A DNA stretch of 64,000 bases from an uncultured Ectothiorhodospiraceae bacterium (lineage in GTDB: Bacteria > Pseudomonadota > Gammaproteobacteria > UBA6429 > Thiohalophilaceae), in NCBI GenBank assembly GCA_947259575.1, contig CAMYMU010000051.1:1-64000 (forward strand), given 5' to 3'. Under the pieces are notes generated by a model. That model saw only the letters and a program-made list of their open reading frames with translations, did no database searches and had not been told where the DNA came from. Both the position numbers and the translations under genes were made by a program. This document shows, in pieces, positions 48,942 through 57,881 of the stretch. Within the stretch, counting starts at the first letter, position 1, and every line of letters begins with the position of its first letter.

Positions 48942-50261
48942 ATGAGTGGTAGTCGTACAAAGTTTATTGTCTCCCCAGGTGGCCGATTAAAAGGCACGAT
49001 GCGTGTGCCGGGTGATAAATCGATTTCTCATCGAAGTATTATGTTGGGTTCGCTTGCTGATGGTGTCACCGAAGTTGAAGGCTTTTTAGAAGGCGAAGAT
49101 AATCTTGCCACCTTAAATGCCTTTCGCGCAATGGGCGTTAAGATTGAAGGCCCAGAAAAAGGTCGTGTGGTTATCCATGGCGTGGGTATTGATGGTTTGA
49201 AGGCATCATCAGAAGATATTTATCTTGGTAACTCAGGTACATCAATGCGCCTGTTGACAGGTCTATTTTCAGCGCAAAAATTTGATACAACCTTAGCGGG
49301 CGATTCTTCTTTAAACACACGGCCAATGCGCCGTGTGACTAACCCCTTATCGAAAATGGGCGCTAGCTTTAAAACGACTGAAGCCGGCACCCCTCCAGTG
49401 ACGATTATAGGCAACCAGCGTTTGACGGGCATTAATTACGACATGCCGGTGGCGAGTGCACAGGTAAAATCCAGCTTGTTGTTAGCGGGCCTTTATGCAG
49501 ATGGACAAACCTGTGTAACCGAACCTGCACCGACGCGCGACCATACTGAGCGGATGCTCAAAGGTTTTGGTTATCCAGTTCAACAAACCGGCAACAAAGT
49601 TTGCGTTCAGGGTGGGGGTAGATTAACGGCAACTAAGATTGACGTGCCTGCAGATATCTCATCGGCAACATTTTTTATGGTCGGCGCGAGCATTGCGGAA
49701 GGGTCAGACATTATACTTCGACATGTCGGTATTAATCCAACCCGAATCGGTGTGATCAACATATTAAAGTTGATGGGTGCTGATATTGAGCTAAGTAATG
49801 AATCAGAAATTGGCGGTGAACCTGTTGCCGATATCCGTGTAAGAAGTACGTCACTAAAGGGGATTAAAATTCCGGAAGATCAGGTGCCGTTGGCTATAGA
49901 TGAATTCCCGGCTATTTTCATTGCGGCAGCCTGTGCGCAAGGTGAGACAGTATTAACCGGGGCAAAAGAGCTACGTGTTAAGGAAAGTGATCGTATCCAG
50001 GCGATGGCCGATGGATTAATTAAGCTAGGTATTGATGCTGAAGCGAAAGAAGATGGTATTATCATCCAGGGTGGCCAAATGACCGGTGGGACAGTTGATA
50101 GCTGCGGCGATCATCGCATCGCCATGAGCTTTACTATTGCAGGATTAAGGGCAGCAGCGCCAATTACAATACTAGATTGTGCAAATGTGGATACTTCATT
50201 CCCTAGTTTTGCCAAGCTTGCAGAGCTATCGGGGCTTAAGATTTTGGTTGAAGACAACTAA
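48942..50261 (+). CDS. aroA: 3-phosphoshikimate 1-carboxyvinyltransferase (EPSP synthase), class II-like
   Basis: Makes 5-enolpyruvylshikimate-3-phosphate in the shikimate pathway. 439 aa, the usual double-domain length. Motifs: MRVPGDKSISHRSIMLGSLA near residue 19, YLGNSGTSMRLLTGLF near 91, TRDHTERMLKGFG near 195, VPLAIDEFPAIFIAAA near 305, and SCGDHRIAMSFTIAGL near 386. The leucine where E. coli has Pro101 (SMRLL) and the RDHTE block resemble class II enzymes, but the glycine equivalent to E. coli Gly96 is kept, so tolerance of glyphosate cannot be assumed either way. It follows tyrA by 4 bases. Confidence 0.96.
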   Translation: MSGSRTKFIVSPGGRLKGTMRVPGDKSISHRSIMLGSLADGVTEVEGFLEGEDNLATLNAFRAMGVKIEGPEKGRVVIHGVGIDGLKASSEDIYLGNSGTSMRLLTGLFSAQKFDTTLAGDSSLNTRPMRRVTNPLSKMGASFKTTEAGTPPVTIIGNQRLTGINYDMPVASAQVKSSLLLAGLYADGQTCVTEPAPTRDHTERMLKGFGYPVQQTGNKVCVQGGGRLTATKIDVPADISSATFFMVGASIAEGSDIILRHVGINPTRIGVINILKLMGADIELSNESEIGGEPVADIRVRSTSLKGIKIPEDQVPLAIDEFPAIFIAAACAQGETVLTGAKELRVKESDRIQAMADGLIKLGIDAEAKEDGIIIQGGQMTGGTVDSCGDHRIAMSFTIAGLRAAAPITILDCANVDTSFPSFAKLAELSGLKILVEDN

Positions 50262-50287
50262 TCGTAAATAAAGGAACGGCATTAAGC

Positions 50288-51724
50288 ATGAAAATTAAAC
50301 CAGTAATTATGTCCGGCGGTTCGGGAACTCGCTTATGGCCTTTGTCACGTAAGTTATATCCGAAACAATTATTGCCATTAGTAAATGACCAAACACTATT
50401 GCAAGACACAGTGCAACGTGTCAATGGTATGCCAGGAGTATCCAGGAGCGTATTAGTTGTCTGCAATGAAGAGCATCGTTTTCTTGTGGCGGAACAACTT
50501 AGGCAATTGGACGTTCCGAGTGATGCCATTCTTTTAGAACCCGAGGGTCGTAATACAGCACCAGCTCTTACTCTAGCCGCGCTTGCTCTGAGTAATCAAA
50601 ATGATGATGCTGTTATGTTGGTGATGCCAGCCGATCATGTGATTCGTGATGTAAAGGCGTTTGAGGCTGCCGTTACTGTCGGTGCAGAGTTGGCTATGCA
50701 AGATTATATTGTGACCTTTGGCGTTGTGCCCGATCGCGCTGAAACAGGTTATGGTTACATTCAAAAAGGAGAAAATCTCTCTGCTACGAATGCGAACAAG
50801 ATAGCACGCTTTGTCGAAAAACCAGATAGTGATACAGCGGAGAAGTACCTGGCCTCGGGGGAATACCTGTGGAATAGCGGTATGTTTATGCTCAAACCTT
50901 CTACCTGGTTAAAACATATGGCAACGCTGCAACCAGAAATTCTCGAAAAATGCGAGTCCGCCTACAAAAATGGTAGCCAAGATAATGATTTTTATCGGGT
51001 GGATAAAGATGCCTTTCTTTCCTCACCAAGTGATTCTATCGACTATGCCATTATGGAAAAGCTGACTGAACAGGAAGATGGTTTAGCAGCAGTGATACCG
51101 TTGGCTGCCGACTGGTCAGATGTAGGTGCCTTTGATGCACTTTGGGATATTGGCGAAAAGGATGGTTTAGGAAATGTGATTCGTGGTGATGTGTTCTCGG
51201 TTGATGCGACTGATTCTATGATGATCAGTGAGGAGCGACTGGTAGCAGCCATTGGCCTAAAAGATACCGTGATCATCGAAACAGCAGATGCAGTGCTTGT
51301 AGCAGACAAATCACGGGTTCAGAACGTTAAGCAAGTTGTCGATTGGCTGCATGAGCAAAAACGCGAAGAGCACCTTATCCATCGCCGCGTATTTAGACCT
51401 TGGGGTAGTTACGAAGGTATTGATATGGGACAGCGCCACCAGGTAAAACGCATCACGGTTAGCCCTGGTGCAGCACTATCTCTTCAGATGCACCATCATC
51501 GTGCGGAACACTGGATTGTCGTCAGCGGTACAGCACGTGTAACACGTGGCGACGAGACTTTCATCGTCTCAGAAAATGAGTCCACTTACATTCCTATTGG
51601 TACCAAGCATAGGCTTGAAAACCCAGGCACGATCCCCCTGGATATGATCGAAGTACAGTCAGGTAGCTATCTGGGGGAAGATGATATTGTCCGCTTTGAA
51701 GATCAGTACGGCCGAACCAAATAA
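50288..51724 (+). CDS. manC: Mannose-1-phosphate guanylyltransferase / mannose-6-phosphate isomerase
   Basis: Bifunctional AlgA/ManC/CpsB-type enzyme making GDP-mannose for polysaccharides. 478 aa: nucleotidyltransferase domain from IMSGGSGTRLWPLSRKLYPKQ near residue 9, LLEPEGRNTAPALTLAAL near 79, RFVEKPD near 174 and EYLWNSGMFMLK near 193; then a C-terminal type II phosphomannose-isomerase cupin (about 350-478) with PWGSYEGI, LQMHHHRAEHWIVVSGTA, and a YIPIGTKHRLENPG block. It sits between aroA and cmk, which are directly adjacent in many gammaproteobacteria, so it appears to be an insertion into that operon. Confidence 0.95.
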   Translation: MKIKPVIMSGGSGTRLWPLSRKLYPKQLLPLVNDQTLLQDTVQRVNGMPGVSRSVLVVCNEEHRFLVAEQLRQLDVPSDAILLEPEGRNTAPALTLAALALSNQNDDAVMLVMPADHVIRDVKAFEAAVTVGAELAMQDYIVTFGVVPDRAETGYGYIQKGENLSATNANKIARFVEKPDSDTAEKYLASGEYLWNSGMFMLKPSTWLKHMATLQPEILEKCESAYKNGSQDNDFYRVDKDAFLSSPSDSIDYAIMEKLTEQEDGLAAVIPLAADWSDVGAFDALWDIGEKDGLGNVIRGDVFSVDATDSMMISEERLVAAIGLKDTVIIETADAVLVADKSRVQNVKQVVDWLHEQKREEHLIHRRVFRPWGSYEGIDMGQRHQVKRITVSPGAALSLQMHHHRAEHWIVVSGTARVTRGDETFIVSENESTYIPIGTKHRLENPGTIPLDMIEVQSGSYLGEDDIVRFEDQYGRTK

Positions 51725-51732
51725 TACTCAGC

Positions 51733-52422
51733 ATGCAAGAAATTCCCGTTATCACCGTCGATGGCCCTAGTGGCTCGGGCAAGGGGACCATCAGTCGTCA
51801 GATTGCACATCAACTGCAGTGGCACTTTCTGGATAGTGGTGCACTTTATCGTTTGGTCGCGCTGGGGGCGATCCAGAATGGAATTGGGCTGGATGATGCT
51901 AAGGCTCTTGCTAAATATGCTAGAGAGCTCGATGTGCAGTTTGTTAGTCATGATCCGGCCGAAGAACCGGTTATTTTGCTTGATGATCAAGATGTTACCG
52001 GAGATATTCGGACCGAGACCTGTGGCAACGCCGCTTCCAAGGTGGCGGCCTTACCCGCGGTGCGCGAGGCGCTTTTACAACGCCAGCGCGATTTCCGGCA
52101 GCTCCCAGGTTTAGTCGCTGATGGCAGGGACATGGGAACGACGGTTTTTCCTAATGCGGAGCTGAAAATTTTCCTCACCGCCAGTGCCCAAGAGCGGGCC
52201 AAACGGCGCCATAAACAGTTGAAAGAAAAGGGAATTGATGTTAATCTCGCCGCCCTCGTGAAGGATATCACTGAGCGCGATGAGCGTGACGGGTCCAGGG
52301 CTTCATCCCCTTTAAAACCCGCAGACGATGCCGTTACATTAGACACCTCAGTAATGGGGATAGACGAAGTGATGGATAAGGTTAACGCATTAATCGCCAA
52401 TGTGGTTCCTGCAACGAGTTAG
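51733..52422 (+). CDS. cmk: Cytidylate kinase
   Basis: Phosphorylates CMP and dCMP for nucleic-acid and lipid precursors. 229 aa. P-loop ITVDGPSGSGKGTISRQIA near residue 8, YRLVALGA in the CMP-binding region, VADGRDMGTTVFPNAELKIFLTAS near 133, and the lid DITERDERDGSRASSPLKPADDA near 180, cited in part. It precedes rpsA, the conserved order, with 156 bases of leader between. Confidence 0.96.
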   Translation: MQEIPVITVDGPSGSGKGTISRQIAHQLQWHFLDSGALYRLVALGAIQNGIGLDDAKALAKYARELDVQFVSHDPAEEPVILLDDQDVTGDIRTETCGNAASKVAALPAVREALLQRQRDFRQLPGLVADGRDMGTTVFPNAELKIFLTASAQERAKRRHKQLKEKGIDVNLAALVKDITERDERDGSRASSPLKPADDAVTLDTSVMGIDEVMDKVNALIANVVPATS

Positions 52423-52436
52423 CGACGAACTAGGTG

Positions 52437-52538
52437 GTTCCAGTCCTGAACAAACAGGCGGAACTCAACATTAACTAAACTAACGGTCTGCGGGCCGTGA
52501 GAGATTGAATACTGACTCAGTATCCTACCTATCTCTCA
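52437..52538 (+). promoter_or_regulatory. Structured rpsA leader, probable S1 autoregulation site
   Basis: The cmk-rpsA gap holds two hairpins. The first (52437-52464) has GTTCC paired with GGAAC around CCTG paired with CAGG. The second (52498-52538) has TGAGAGAT paired with ATCTCTCA around ATACTGA/TCAGTAT. The rpsA ribosome-binding site (AAGG with a long spacer) is weak. In E. coli, S1 represses its own mRNA through a leader of hairpins with a weak ribosome-binding site; the resemblance is structural and inferred. Confidence 0.5.
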
Positions 52539-52578
52539 TCAACAGGTTGGGCTTGCCCTAACCAAGGTAAAGAAAATC

Positions 52579-54252
52579 ATGAGCGAAAGCTTTGCAGAAT
52601 TATTTGAAGAATCCCTGGTAAAAACCAAAATGGTCCCTGGGGCTATCATCACTGGTACGGTTGTTTCTGTTAACAATGACTTCGTCATTATCAATGCAGG
52701 ACTTAAATCGGAAGGCGTTATTCCCGTTGAGCAATTTAAAGATGACTCCGGTAACGTTAGCGTGGAAATCGGTGATGCGATCGATGTTGCATTAGATGCC
52801 GTTGAAGATGGTTTCGGTGAAACACGTTTATCACGTGAAAAAGCCAAGCGCGCTGAGGCGTGGACACGTCTTGAAGCGGCACATGAAGCTGGTGAGACTG
52901 TCATGGGTATCATCACTGATAAAGTTAAAGGTGGTTTCACTGTTGATCTGGGTGATGTGCGTGCATTTTTACCTGGTTCATTAGTCGATGTACGCCCGGT
53001 TCGAGATACCAGTTATCTTGAAGGCAAAGAATTAGAGTTTAAGGTTATCAAGCTTGATCAACGTCGTAACAACGTTGTTGTTTCACGCCGTGCAGTTGTT
53101 GAAGAAGAGAGTTCGGAAGAGCGCGAAGAGCTGATTTCAAACATGCAAGAAGGCAGCATGGTCAAGGGTATCGTGAAGAACCTGACAGACTATGGTGCAT
53201 TCGTAGACCTCGGTGGTGTTGATGGTCTATTGCACATCACTGATATGGCCTGGAAGCGTGTTAAGCATCCGAGCGAAATCGTTAACGTCGGTGATGAGAT
53301 CAACGTCAAGGTACTGAAGTTCGATAAAGAGCGTATGCGTGTTTCCCTTGGACTGAAACAAACCGGCGAAGATCCATGGGCAGATATTGCACGTCGTTAC
53401 CCAGAAGGCAAACGCCTGTTTGGTAAAGTTACCAATATTGCGGACTACGGCTGCTTTGTTGAGATTGAAGACGGCGTTGAAGGTCTGGTTCACGTCTCTG
53501 AGATGGATTGGACTAACAAGAACATTCACCCAAGCAAAGTTGTTCAGCTTGATGATGAAGTTGAAGTTATCGTACTGGACATCGACGAAGAGCGTCGCCG
53601 TATTTCACTGGGTATGAAACAGTGTCAGGACAATCCTTGGGAAGCATTCGCTGCATCACACAACAAGAGTGAAAAAGTCAGCGGTCAGATCAAATCGATC
53701 ACCGATTTTGGTATTTTCATCGGTCTGGATGGCGGTATCGATGGTTTAATCCACTTGTCTGATATCTCATGGAATGAAACTGGCGAAGAGGCTGTACGCA
53801 ACTACAAGAAAGGCCAGGAACTAGAGGCTGTGGTACTTGCGGTTGACCCAGAGCGCGAGCGTATTTCTCTGGGTATCAAGCAGCTTGAGTCTGACCCATT
53901 CACCAATTTTGTTGCCGCTAACCCGAAGGGCACGATAGTGAAGGGTACGGTTGTCGAAGTAGATGCTAAAGGTGCCACGATTGACCTGGGTGAAGAAATC
54001 GAAGGCTATCTGCGTGCCTCTGAGATCACTCGCGACCGTGTTGAAGATGCGCGTACTTTGCTAAACGTAGGTGATGATGTAGAAGCCAAGTTCATGGGTG
54101 TCGATAAGAAGAATCGCAGCATCAACCTGTCTATCAAGGCGAAGGACAATGCGGACGAAAAAGCAGCAGTTGATGACTTTAATCGTGCGGCAGCCCCTGC
54201 AACTACGACATTAGGTGATATACTAAAAGAACAGATGGATAGTAATGAGTAG
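52579..54252 (+). CDS. rpsA: 30S ribosomal protein S1
   Basis: Largest ribosomal protein, which binds and unfolds mRNA during initiation. 557 aa, matching the six-repeat gammaproteobacterial form. Six S1 OB-fold repeats can be followed: [21 protein letters not shown] (about 25), [21 protein letters not shown] (about 110), [21 protein letters not shown] (about 195), [21 protein letters not shown] (about 280), [21 protein letters not shown] (about 365) and [21 protein letters not shown] (about 455), each cited in part elsewhere. A hairpin-rich leader precedes it; ihfB follows. Confidence 0.97.
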   Translation: MSESFAELFEESLVKTKMVPGAIITGTVVSVNNDFVIINAGLKSEGVIPVEQFKDDSGNVSVEIGDAIDVALDAVEDGFGETRLSREKAKRAEAWTRLEAAHEAGETVMGIITDKVKGGFTVDLGDVRAFLPGSLVDVRPVRDTSYLEGKELEFKVIKLDQRRNNVVVSRRAVVEEESSEEREELISNMQEGSMVKGIVKNLTDYGAFVDLGGVDGLLHITDMAWKRVKHPSEIVNVGDEINVKVLKFDKERMRVSLGLKQTGEDPWADIARRYPEGKRLFGKVTNIADYGCFVEIEDGVEGLVHVSEMDWTNKNIHPSKVVQLDDEVEVIVLDIDEERRRISLGMKQCQDNPWEAFAASHNKSEKVSGQIKSITDFGIFIGLDGGIDGLIHLSDISWNETGEEAVRNYKKGQELEAVVLAVDPERERISLGIKQLESDPFTNFVAANPKGTIVKGTVVEVDAKGATIDLGEEIEGYLRASEITRDRVEDARTLLNVGDDVEAKFMGVDKKNRSINLSIKAKDNADEKAAVDDFNRAAAPATTTLGDILKEQMDSNE

Positions 54253-54268
54253 TTAAATATCTCTGGTC

Positions 54269-54285
54269 GGGGGCAATTTGCCCCC
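54269..54285 (+). terminator. GC-rich hairpin between rpsA and ihfB
   Basis: GGGGGCAA is followed by TTTGCCCCC, giving a strong stem just 16 bases after the rpsA stop. There is no T-run, so it may act as an mRNA 3'-end stabiliser or a partial terminator that lowers ihfB expression relative to rpsA, not as a full terminator. Confidence 0.5.
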
Positions 54286-54333
54286 TCCGGTCACTAGACC
54301 AGGAAGCCAGTTGAGCAAGACGGAGACATAATT

Positions 54334-54639
54334 ATGACAAAATCCGAGCTTATTGAGCTCCTCTCTCAAAAGCAGAAGCAACTTGCCTATAAAGATGTAG
54401 AGCTAGCAGTCAAGACGATGCTGGAACACATGGCGCAGTGCCTTTCCAGTGGTGAGAGGATTGAAATACGCGGATTTGGCAGTTTTTCATTGCACTATCG
54501 CCCACCTCGGACTGGACGTAACCCTAAAACGGGTGACTCAGTCGAACTCGCGGCAAAATACGTTCCGCATTTCAAACCTGGTAAAGAGCTGCGTGAGCGG
54601 GTTAACGAAAGCATGAGTCGGGTCGAAATTACTCAATAA
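54334..54639 (+). CDS. ihfB: Integration host factor subunit beta
   Basis: DNA-bending nucleoid protein that acts as a heterodimer with IHF-alpha. 101 aa of the HU/IHF fold: [14 protein letters not shown] at the start, the beta-arm region [24 protein letters not shown] near residue 46-70 with the DNA-intercalating proline in RNPKTG, and [15 protein letters not shown] at the end. Its location immediately after rpsA is the conserved gammaproteobacterial position. A strong terminator follows. Confidence 0.96.
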   Translation: MTKSELIELLSQKQKQLAYKDVELAVKTMLEHMAQCLSSGERIEIRGFGSFSLHYRPPRTGRNPKTGDSVELAAKYVPHFKPGKELRERVNESMSRVEITQ

Positions 54640-54658
54640 ACAGGGTTCTAAGTATTGA

Positions 54659-54698
54659 TACACCGGCATGAGTGTCACATACTCATGTCGGTGTTTTT
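54659..54698 (+). terminator. Intrinsic terminator after ihfB
   Basis: ACACCGGCATGAGT pairs with ACTCATGTCGGTGT across a 7-base loop (one G-T wobble), followed by a TTTTTCGTTT tract. It closes the serC-ihfB transcription run before lapA. Confidence 0.85.
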
Positions 54699-54753
54699 CG
54701 TTTAAGGAAGCGAAAACTGGAAAAAGACCCAGATAAAGTACATGGAGAGGTCT

Positions 54754-55047
54754 ATGTCTAAAATACTATATGCCATTGCCATCGCACTGATTGCCCTGTT
54801 GGGCGTAATCTTTGCCATTCTCAATGCCGAAACCGTGCAGATTAACTATTATTTCGGTTCGAAAGATGCACCATTATCACTCGCTATCATTTTATCAATG
54901 TTACTGGGTGCGATATTAGGTCTGTTTGCCAGCCTTGGCTTGATTCTTAAAAGCAAAAGAGAAGTTTCAAAGTATAAACGTTTAGCGGAAACGGCCGAAA
55001 AAGAAATAGCGAATTTGCGCGCAATACCGATTAAAAATCAACACTGA
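54754..55047 (+). CDS. lapA: Lipopolysaccharide assembly protein A domain protein (LapA/YciS)
   Basis: Inner-membrane protein, 97 aa, working with LapB to control LPS synthesis through LpxC turnover. Two membrane helices: ILYAIAIALIALLGVIFAIL (about 3-22) and LSLAIILSMLLGAILGLFASLG (about 42-63, cited in part), with NAETVQINYYFGS between, the LapA signature. The short coiled coil at the end is cytoplasmic. I choose the ATG at 54754 because GGAGAGG lies just before it; the ATG at 54742 is the alternative. Its stop overlaps the lapB start (TGATG). Confidence 0.9.
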   Translation: MSKILYAIAIALIALLGVIFAILNAETVQINYYFGSKDAPLSLAIILSMLLGAILGLFASLGLILKSKREVSKYKRLAETAEKEIANLRAIPIKNQH

Positions 55048-56225
55048 TGTTATCTGATCCTGTTACCTATCTATTTTTGTTGTTGCCCATCGCGGCAATA
55101 TCTGGCTGGTTAATAGGTCGGCGAAATAAACCAAGTATACAGCCCGGTTCCACCAGCGAAATCCCCATAGATTATATTAAGGGTTTGAACTATCTGTTAA
55201 ATGAACAACCCGACAAAGCGATTGATGTTTTCATCCAGATGCTTGACGTTAATAGTGAGACGGTAGAGACCCACCTTGCCCTGGGGAGTCTTTTTCGCCG
55301 TCGTGGCGAAGTCGACCGTGCAATTCGCATCCACCAAAATCTGATAGCTCGTCCAACCCTGACGGCAGAGCAGCGTATGCAGGCCTTAAATGAGTTAGGT
55401 CAGGATTATATGCGAGCCGGCTTACTTGACCGGGCCGAAGCACTATTCAATGAATTGATCGAGTCAGGCCCCCATACGATTAATGCCTTGCAACAGTTAA
55501 TGGACATATACCAGCAGGAAAAGGACTGGGAGAAGGCTATTGATGCGGCACGAACACTGGCTTTTAAAACGAGCAGCTCGCAGGATAATGTGATTGCACA
55601 TTATTACTGTGAAATGGCAGAGCAGGACTTACGTAACAACGACCTGCAAAAAGTACTCAAGCTTATTAAAAAAGCACTCTCGACAGATAAAAATTGTGCC
55701 CGAGCCAGCCTACTTGAAGGTGACATAGAGACTAAGCAGGGAAATTATAAGGCTGCAATTAAAGCCTACCGGCGTGTCGACGATCAAGATCCTGACTACC
55801 TTCCTGAAATACTTGAGCCGCTAACACGCTGCTATCGACAACTAGATTCAATTGACGAGATGATCCAGTACCTGCGTGAGATTCTGAATCGACGGGGAGG
55901 CATATCTGTCATGTTATGTCTGGCTGAATTGTTGAGAGAACGGGAAGGTGATGCGCAGGCCGCAGAGTTTATTACCTCTTATCTTGAGCGCAAGCCTTCT
56001 TTACGTGGCATGGACAGACTCATCGACTTGGCTTTGTTGCACATAAAGGACCCTGCGCGTGACAAACTTGAAGCGCTGAAAAGCGTAACATCACAACTTC
56101 TCGTTAATAACCCGGTTTATAAATGTGAAGTTTGCGGATTCCACGGCAAAACACTCCACTGGCATTGTCCGAGTTGCAAACATTGGAACACAATTAAACC
56201 AATTTTAGGCGTGGAAGGGGAATAA
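55047..56225 (+). CDS. lapB: Lipopolysaccharide assembly protein LapB (YciM)
   Basis: Adaptor that presents LpxC to the FtsH protease and so balances LPS against phospholipid. 392 aa: one N-terminal membrane helix ([19 protein letters not shown]), a run of TPR repeats (about 45-340, e.g. [22 protein letters not shown] and [13 protein letters not shown], cited in part), and the C-terminal rubredoxin-like metal site [10 protein letters not shown] ... [13 protein letters not shown]. It is coupled to lapA by a one-base overlap and to pyrF by another (TAATG). Confidence 0.95.
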   Translation: MLSDPVTYLFLLLPIAAISGWLIGRRNKPSIQPGSTSEIPIDYIKGLNYLLNEQPDKAIDVFIQMLDVNSETVETHLALGSLFRRRGEVDRAIRIHQNLIARPTLTAEQRMQALNELGQDYMRAGLLDRAEALFNELIESGPHTINALQQLMDIYQQEKDWEKAIDAARTLAFKTSSSQDNVIAHYYCEMAEQDLRNNDLQKVLKLIKKALSTDKNCARASLLEGDIETKQGNYKAAIKAYRRVDDQDPDYLPEILEPLTRCYRQLDSIDEMIQYLREILNRRGGISVMLCLAELLREREGDAQAAEFITSYLERKPSLRGMDRLIDLALLHIKDPARDKLEALKSVTSQLLVNNPVYKCEVCGFHGKTLHWHCPSCKHWNTIKPILGVEGE

Positions 56226-56920
56226 TGTCTGATTCGAAAGTGATAGTCGCACTTGATTACCCAGATGAAACTAGTGCACTAAGATTTGTCGATGCGATTG
56301 AGCCGGCAAGTTGCAGATTAAAAGTTGGTAAAGAGTTATTTACCCGTGCAGGCCCACAGTTTGTTTCGAAACTGGTCGACAGGCAGTTCGATGTATTCCT
56401 GGATCTAAAATTTCATGACATCCCCAATACGGTTAAGGCTGCTTGCCATGCCGCCGCTGACCTTGGGGTCTGGATGCTTAATGTGCATGCGCTGGGTGGC
56501 AGCGCAATGCTGAGTGCAGGCCTGGAAGGCATCGACAAATCGACTCACAATCCACTGTTAATAGCGGTGACGGTGCTTACCAGCATGGATGACCAGGCCT
56601 TGTCAGAAATAGGTATAAATAACAGTGCCGAACAACAGGTATCACTTCTGGCTGCCATGGTGCGTTCAGCCCATTTACATGGTGTAGTTTGTTCTGCCCA
56701 GGAGGCATCTCGTCTACGCTCAGAAAGTGGTGATGACTTCCTGCTTGTGACGCCGGGAATACGCCCAGCATCCGCTGCTGTTGGCGATCAGAAGCGTGTC
56801 ATGACGCCTGTGAAGGCAGTAGAGGCTGGCGCCAGTTATCTGGTGATAGGCCGCCCGATTACTCAGGCGACTGATCCTGTAGCGGTTTTGGCTGAAATTA
56901 ACCAAGCGCTAAATACGTAA
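56225..56920 (+). CDS. pyrF: Orotidine 5'-phosphate decarboxylase
   Basis: Last step of UMP synthesis. 231 aa TIM barrel. Motifs: [18 protein letters not shown] near residue 6, [15 protein letters not shown] near 31, the catalytic D-x-K-x-x-D block as [17 protein letters not shown] near 60, and [20 protein letters not shown] near 175 with [12 protein letters not shown] near 203. The start codon overlaps the lapB stop. lapA-lapB-pyrF is the same order as E. coli yciS-yciM-pyrF. Confidence 0.96.
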   Translation: MSDSKVIVALDYPDETSALRFVDAIEPASCRLKVGKELFTRAGPQFVSKLVDRQFDVFLDLKFHDIPNTVKAACHAAADLGVWMLNVHALGGSAMLSAGLEGIDKSTHNPLLIAVTVLTSMDDQALSEIGINNSAEQQVSLLAAMVRSAHLHGVVCSAQEASRLRSESGDDFLLVTPGIRPASAAVGDQKRVMTPVKAVEAGASYLVIGRPITQATDPVAVLAEINQALNT

Positions 56921-56932
56921 CCGATACAGATT

Positions 56933-56950
56933 TGTAGGAATATTCCTACA
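56933..56950. promoter_or_regulatory. Perfect 18-bp palindrome resembling an RcsAB box
   Basis: TGTAGGAAT is followed by its exact reverse complement ATTCCTACA. The central TAGGAATATTCCTA differs by one base from the enterobacterial RcsAB-box consensus TAAGAATATTCCTA, which is bound by LuxR-type regulators and controls capsule genes. It lies between pyrF and comEA, about 90 bases before the comEA start and 540 bases before the EPS regulator gene. It is too short and lacks a T-run to be a convincing terminator. Confidence 0.5.
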
Positions 56951-57039
56951 CGACTTTCAGATTTATCCGATAGCGAAATTGCCTCAAGGTGTCGATAATT
57001 ACAGCACCTTTTAACAACATGAACTATTAAGGAGACAAC

Positions 57040-57354
57040 ATGAAAGTCACAAAATTACTAGGGAAGGTAATCTTAATCGCTTCATTGCTATTTGCATCCG
57101 GTTGGGCAAGTGCTGCGCCTGTGAACGTTAATACCGCTGATGCGAAAACGCTAGCAAAGAACATTAATGGAATTGGACCCAAGAAGGCGCAAGCCATCGT
57201 GAGTTACCGCAAGTTGAACGGGCCATTCCGGTCTACTGCTGATTTAGTTAAAGTGAAGGGTATTGGTCAAAAAATAATCGACCGAAACAAAGATGACCTT
57301 CGCTTTAGTACTGCTTCAGCTAAGCAAAACAAAAAAAGCACTGCCAAAAACTAG
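57040..57354 (+). CDS. comEA: Exported ComEA-type helix-hairpin-helix protein
   Basis: Small secreted DNA-binding protein, 104 aa. A signal peptide (LLGKVILIASLLFASGWASA, cleavage after SAA or ASA) is followed by a double HhH region: VNVNTADAKTLAKNINGIGPKKAQAIVSYR and STADLVKVKGIGQKIIDRN, cited in part, then a lysine-rich tail. ComEA-like proteins bind incoming DNA in the periplasm during natural transformation; no other competence genes are in the window, so that role is unproven. AAGGAG lies before the ATG. A terminator follows. Confidence 0.88.
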   Translation: MKVTKLLGKVILIASLLFASGWASAAPVNVNTADAKTLAKNINGIGPKKAQAIVSYRKLNGPFRSTADLVKVKGIGQKIIDRNKDDLRFSTASAKQNKKSTAKN

Positions 57355-57376
57355 TTATTTGGTGAAGAGCTACGAG

Positions 57377-57402
57377 AAAGGCGCCGTTTGGCGCCTTTTT
57401 TG
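57377..57402 (+). terminator. Intrinsic terminator after comEA
   Basis: AAAGGCGCC, GTTT, GGCGCCTTT is a perfect stem followed by a T-run. It separates comEA from the EPS regulator promoter. Confidence 0.88.
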
Positions 57403-57411
57403 TGTGCGTTC

Positions 57412-57439
57412 TTGAATTGAACACCGGCTTTGCTAGACT
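57412..57439 (+). promoter_or_regulatory. Sigma-70-like promoter for the EPS regulator
   Basis: TTGAAT (57412-57417), a 16-base spacer, and TAGACT (57434-57439) preceded by TGC, which makes an extended -10. It lies directly after the comEA terminator and 35 bases before the regulator's ATG. Confidence 0.5.
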
Positions 57440-57474
57440 CATGAAAGTTGTTCAACGTATGAACGCATAATTCT

Positions 57475-57816
57475 ATGATAAATGATGAACTCAAATACCA
57501 TCTGTTGAAGTTGCTTGAGAGTGATCCAAACCTCAGTCAGCGAGCGATTTCAAAAGAAATGGGTATCAGTCTAGGCAAGGTCAACTATTGCCTGCATGCC
57601 TTGATTGACAAGGGCATCATTAAGGCCAAGAATTTTTATAAAAACAAGAATAAAACTGCATATACATATTATCTCACACCAAAGGGTTTTGAAGAAAAGG
57701 GCAAAATTACCTTCCGATTTTTACAGTCGAAGATCTCAGAATACGAAAATTTGAAATCAGAGATCGAGGAAATTAGAAAAGAAGCCTCGGCATTGAGTGA
57801 GAAAACAAATTCCTGA
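57475..57816 (+). CDS. MarR family EPS-associated transcriptional regulator
   Basis: A 113-aa winged-helix DNA-binding protein: LLKLLESDPNLSQRAISKEMGISLGKVNYCLHALIDKGIIKAKNF (cited in part as LSQRAISKEMGISLGKVNYC) is the helix-turn-helix, and the rest (YYLTPKGFEEKGKITFRFL, then a C-terminal coiled coil) matches the MarR-type family found beside exopolysaccharide clusters. It probably controls the surface-glycan genes that begin 1 kb downstream. It is followed by rfaH after 65 bases. Confidence 0.88.
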   Translation: MINDELKYHLLKLLESDPNLSQRAISKEMGISLGKVNYCLHALIDKGIIKAKNFYKNKNKTAYTYYLTPKGFEEKGKITFRFLQSKISEYENLKSEIEEIRKEASALSEKTNS

Positions 57817-57881
57817 ATTAATTAGACCAATATCCAGTATATATACTATCCCCAAATGTTTTAATGGGAGGAGCAAAAACG

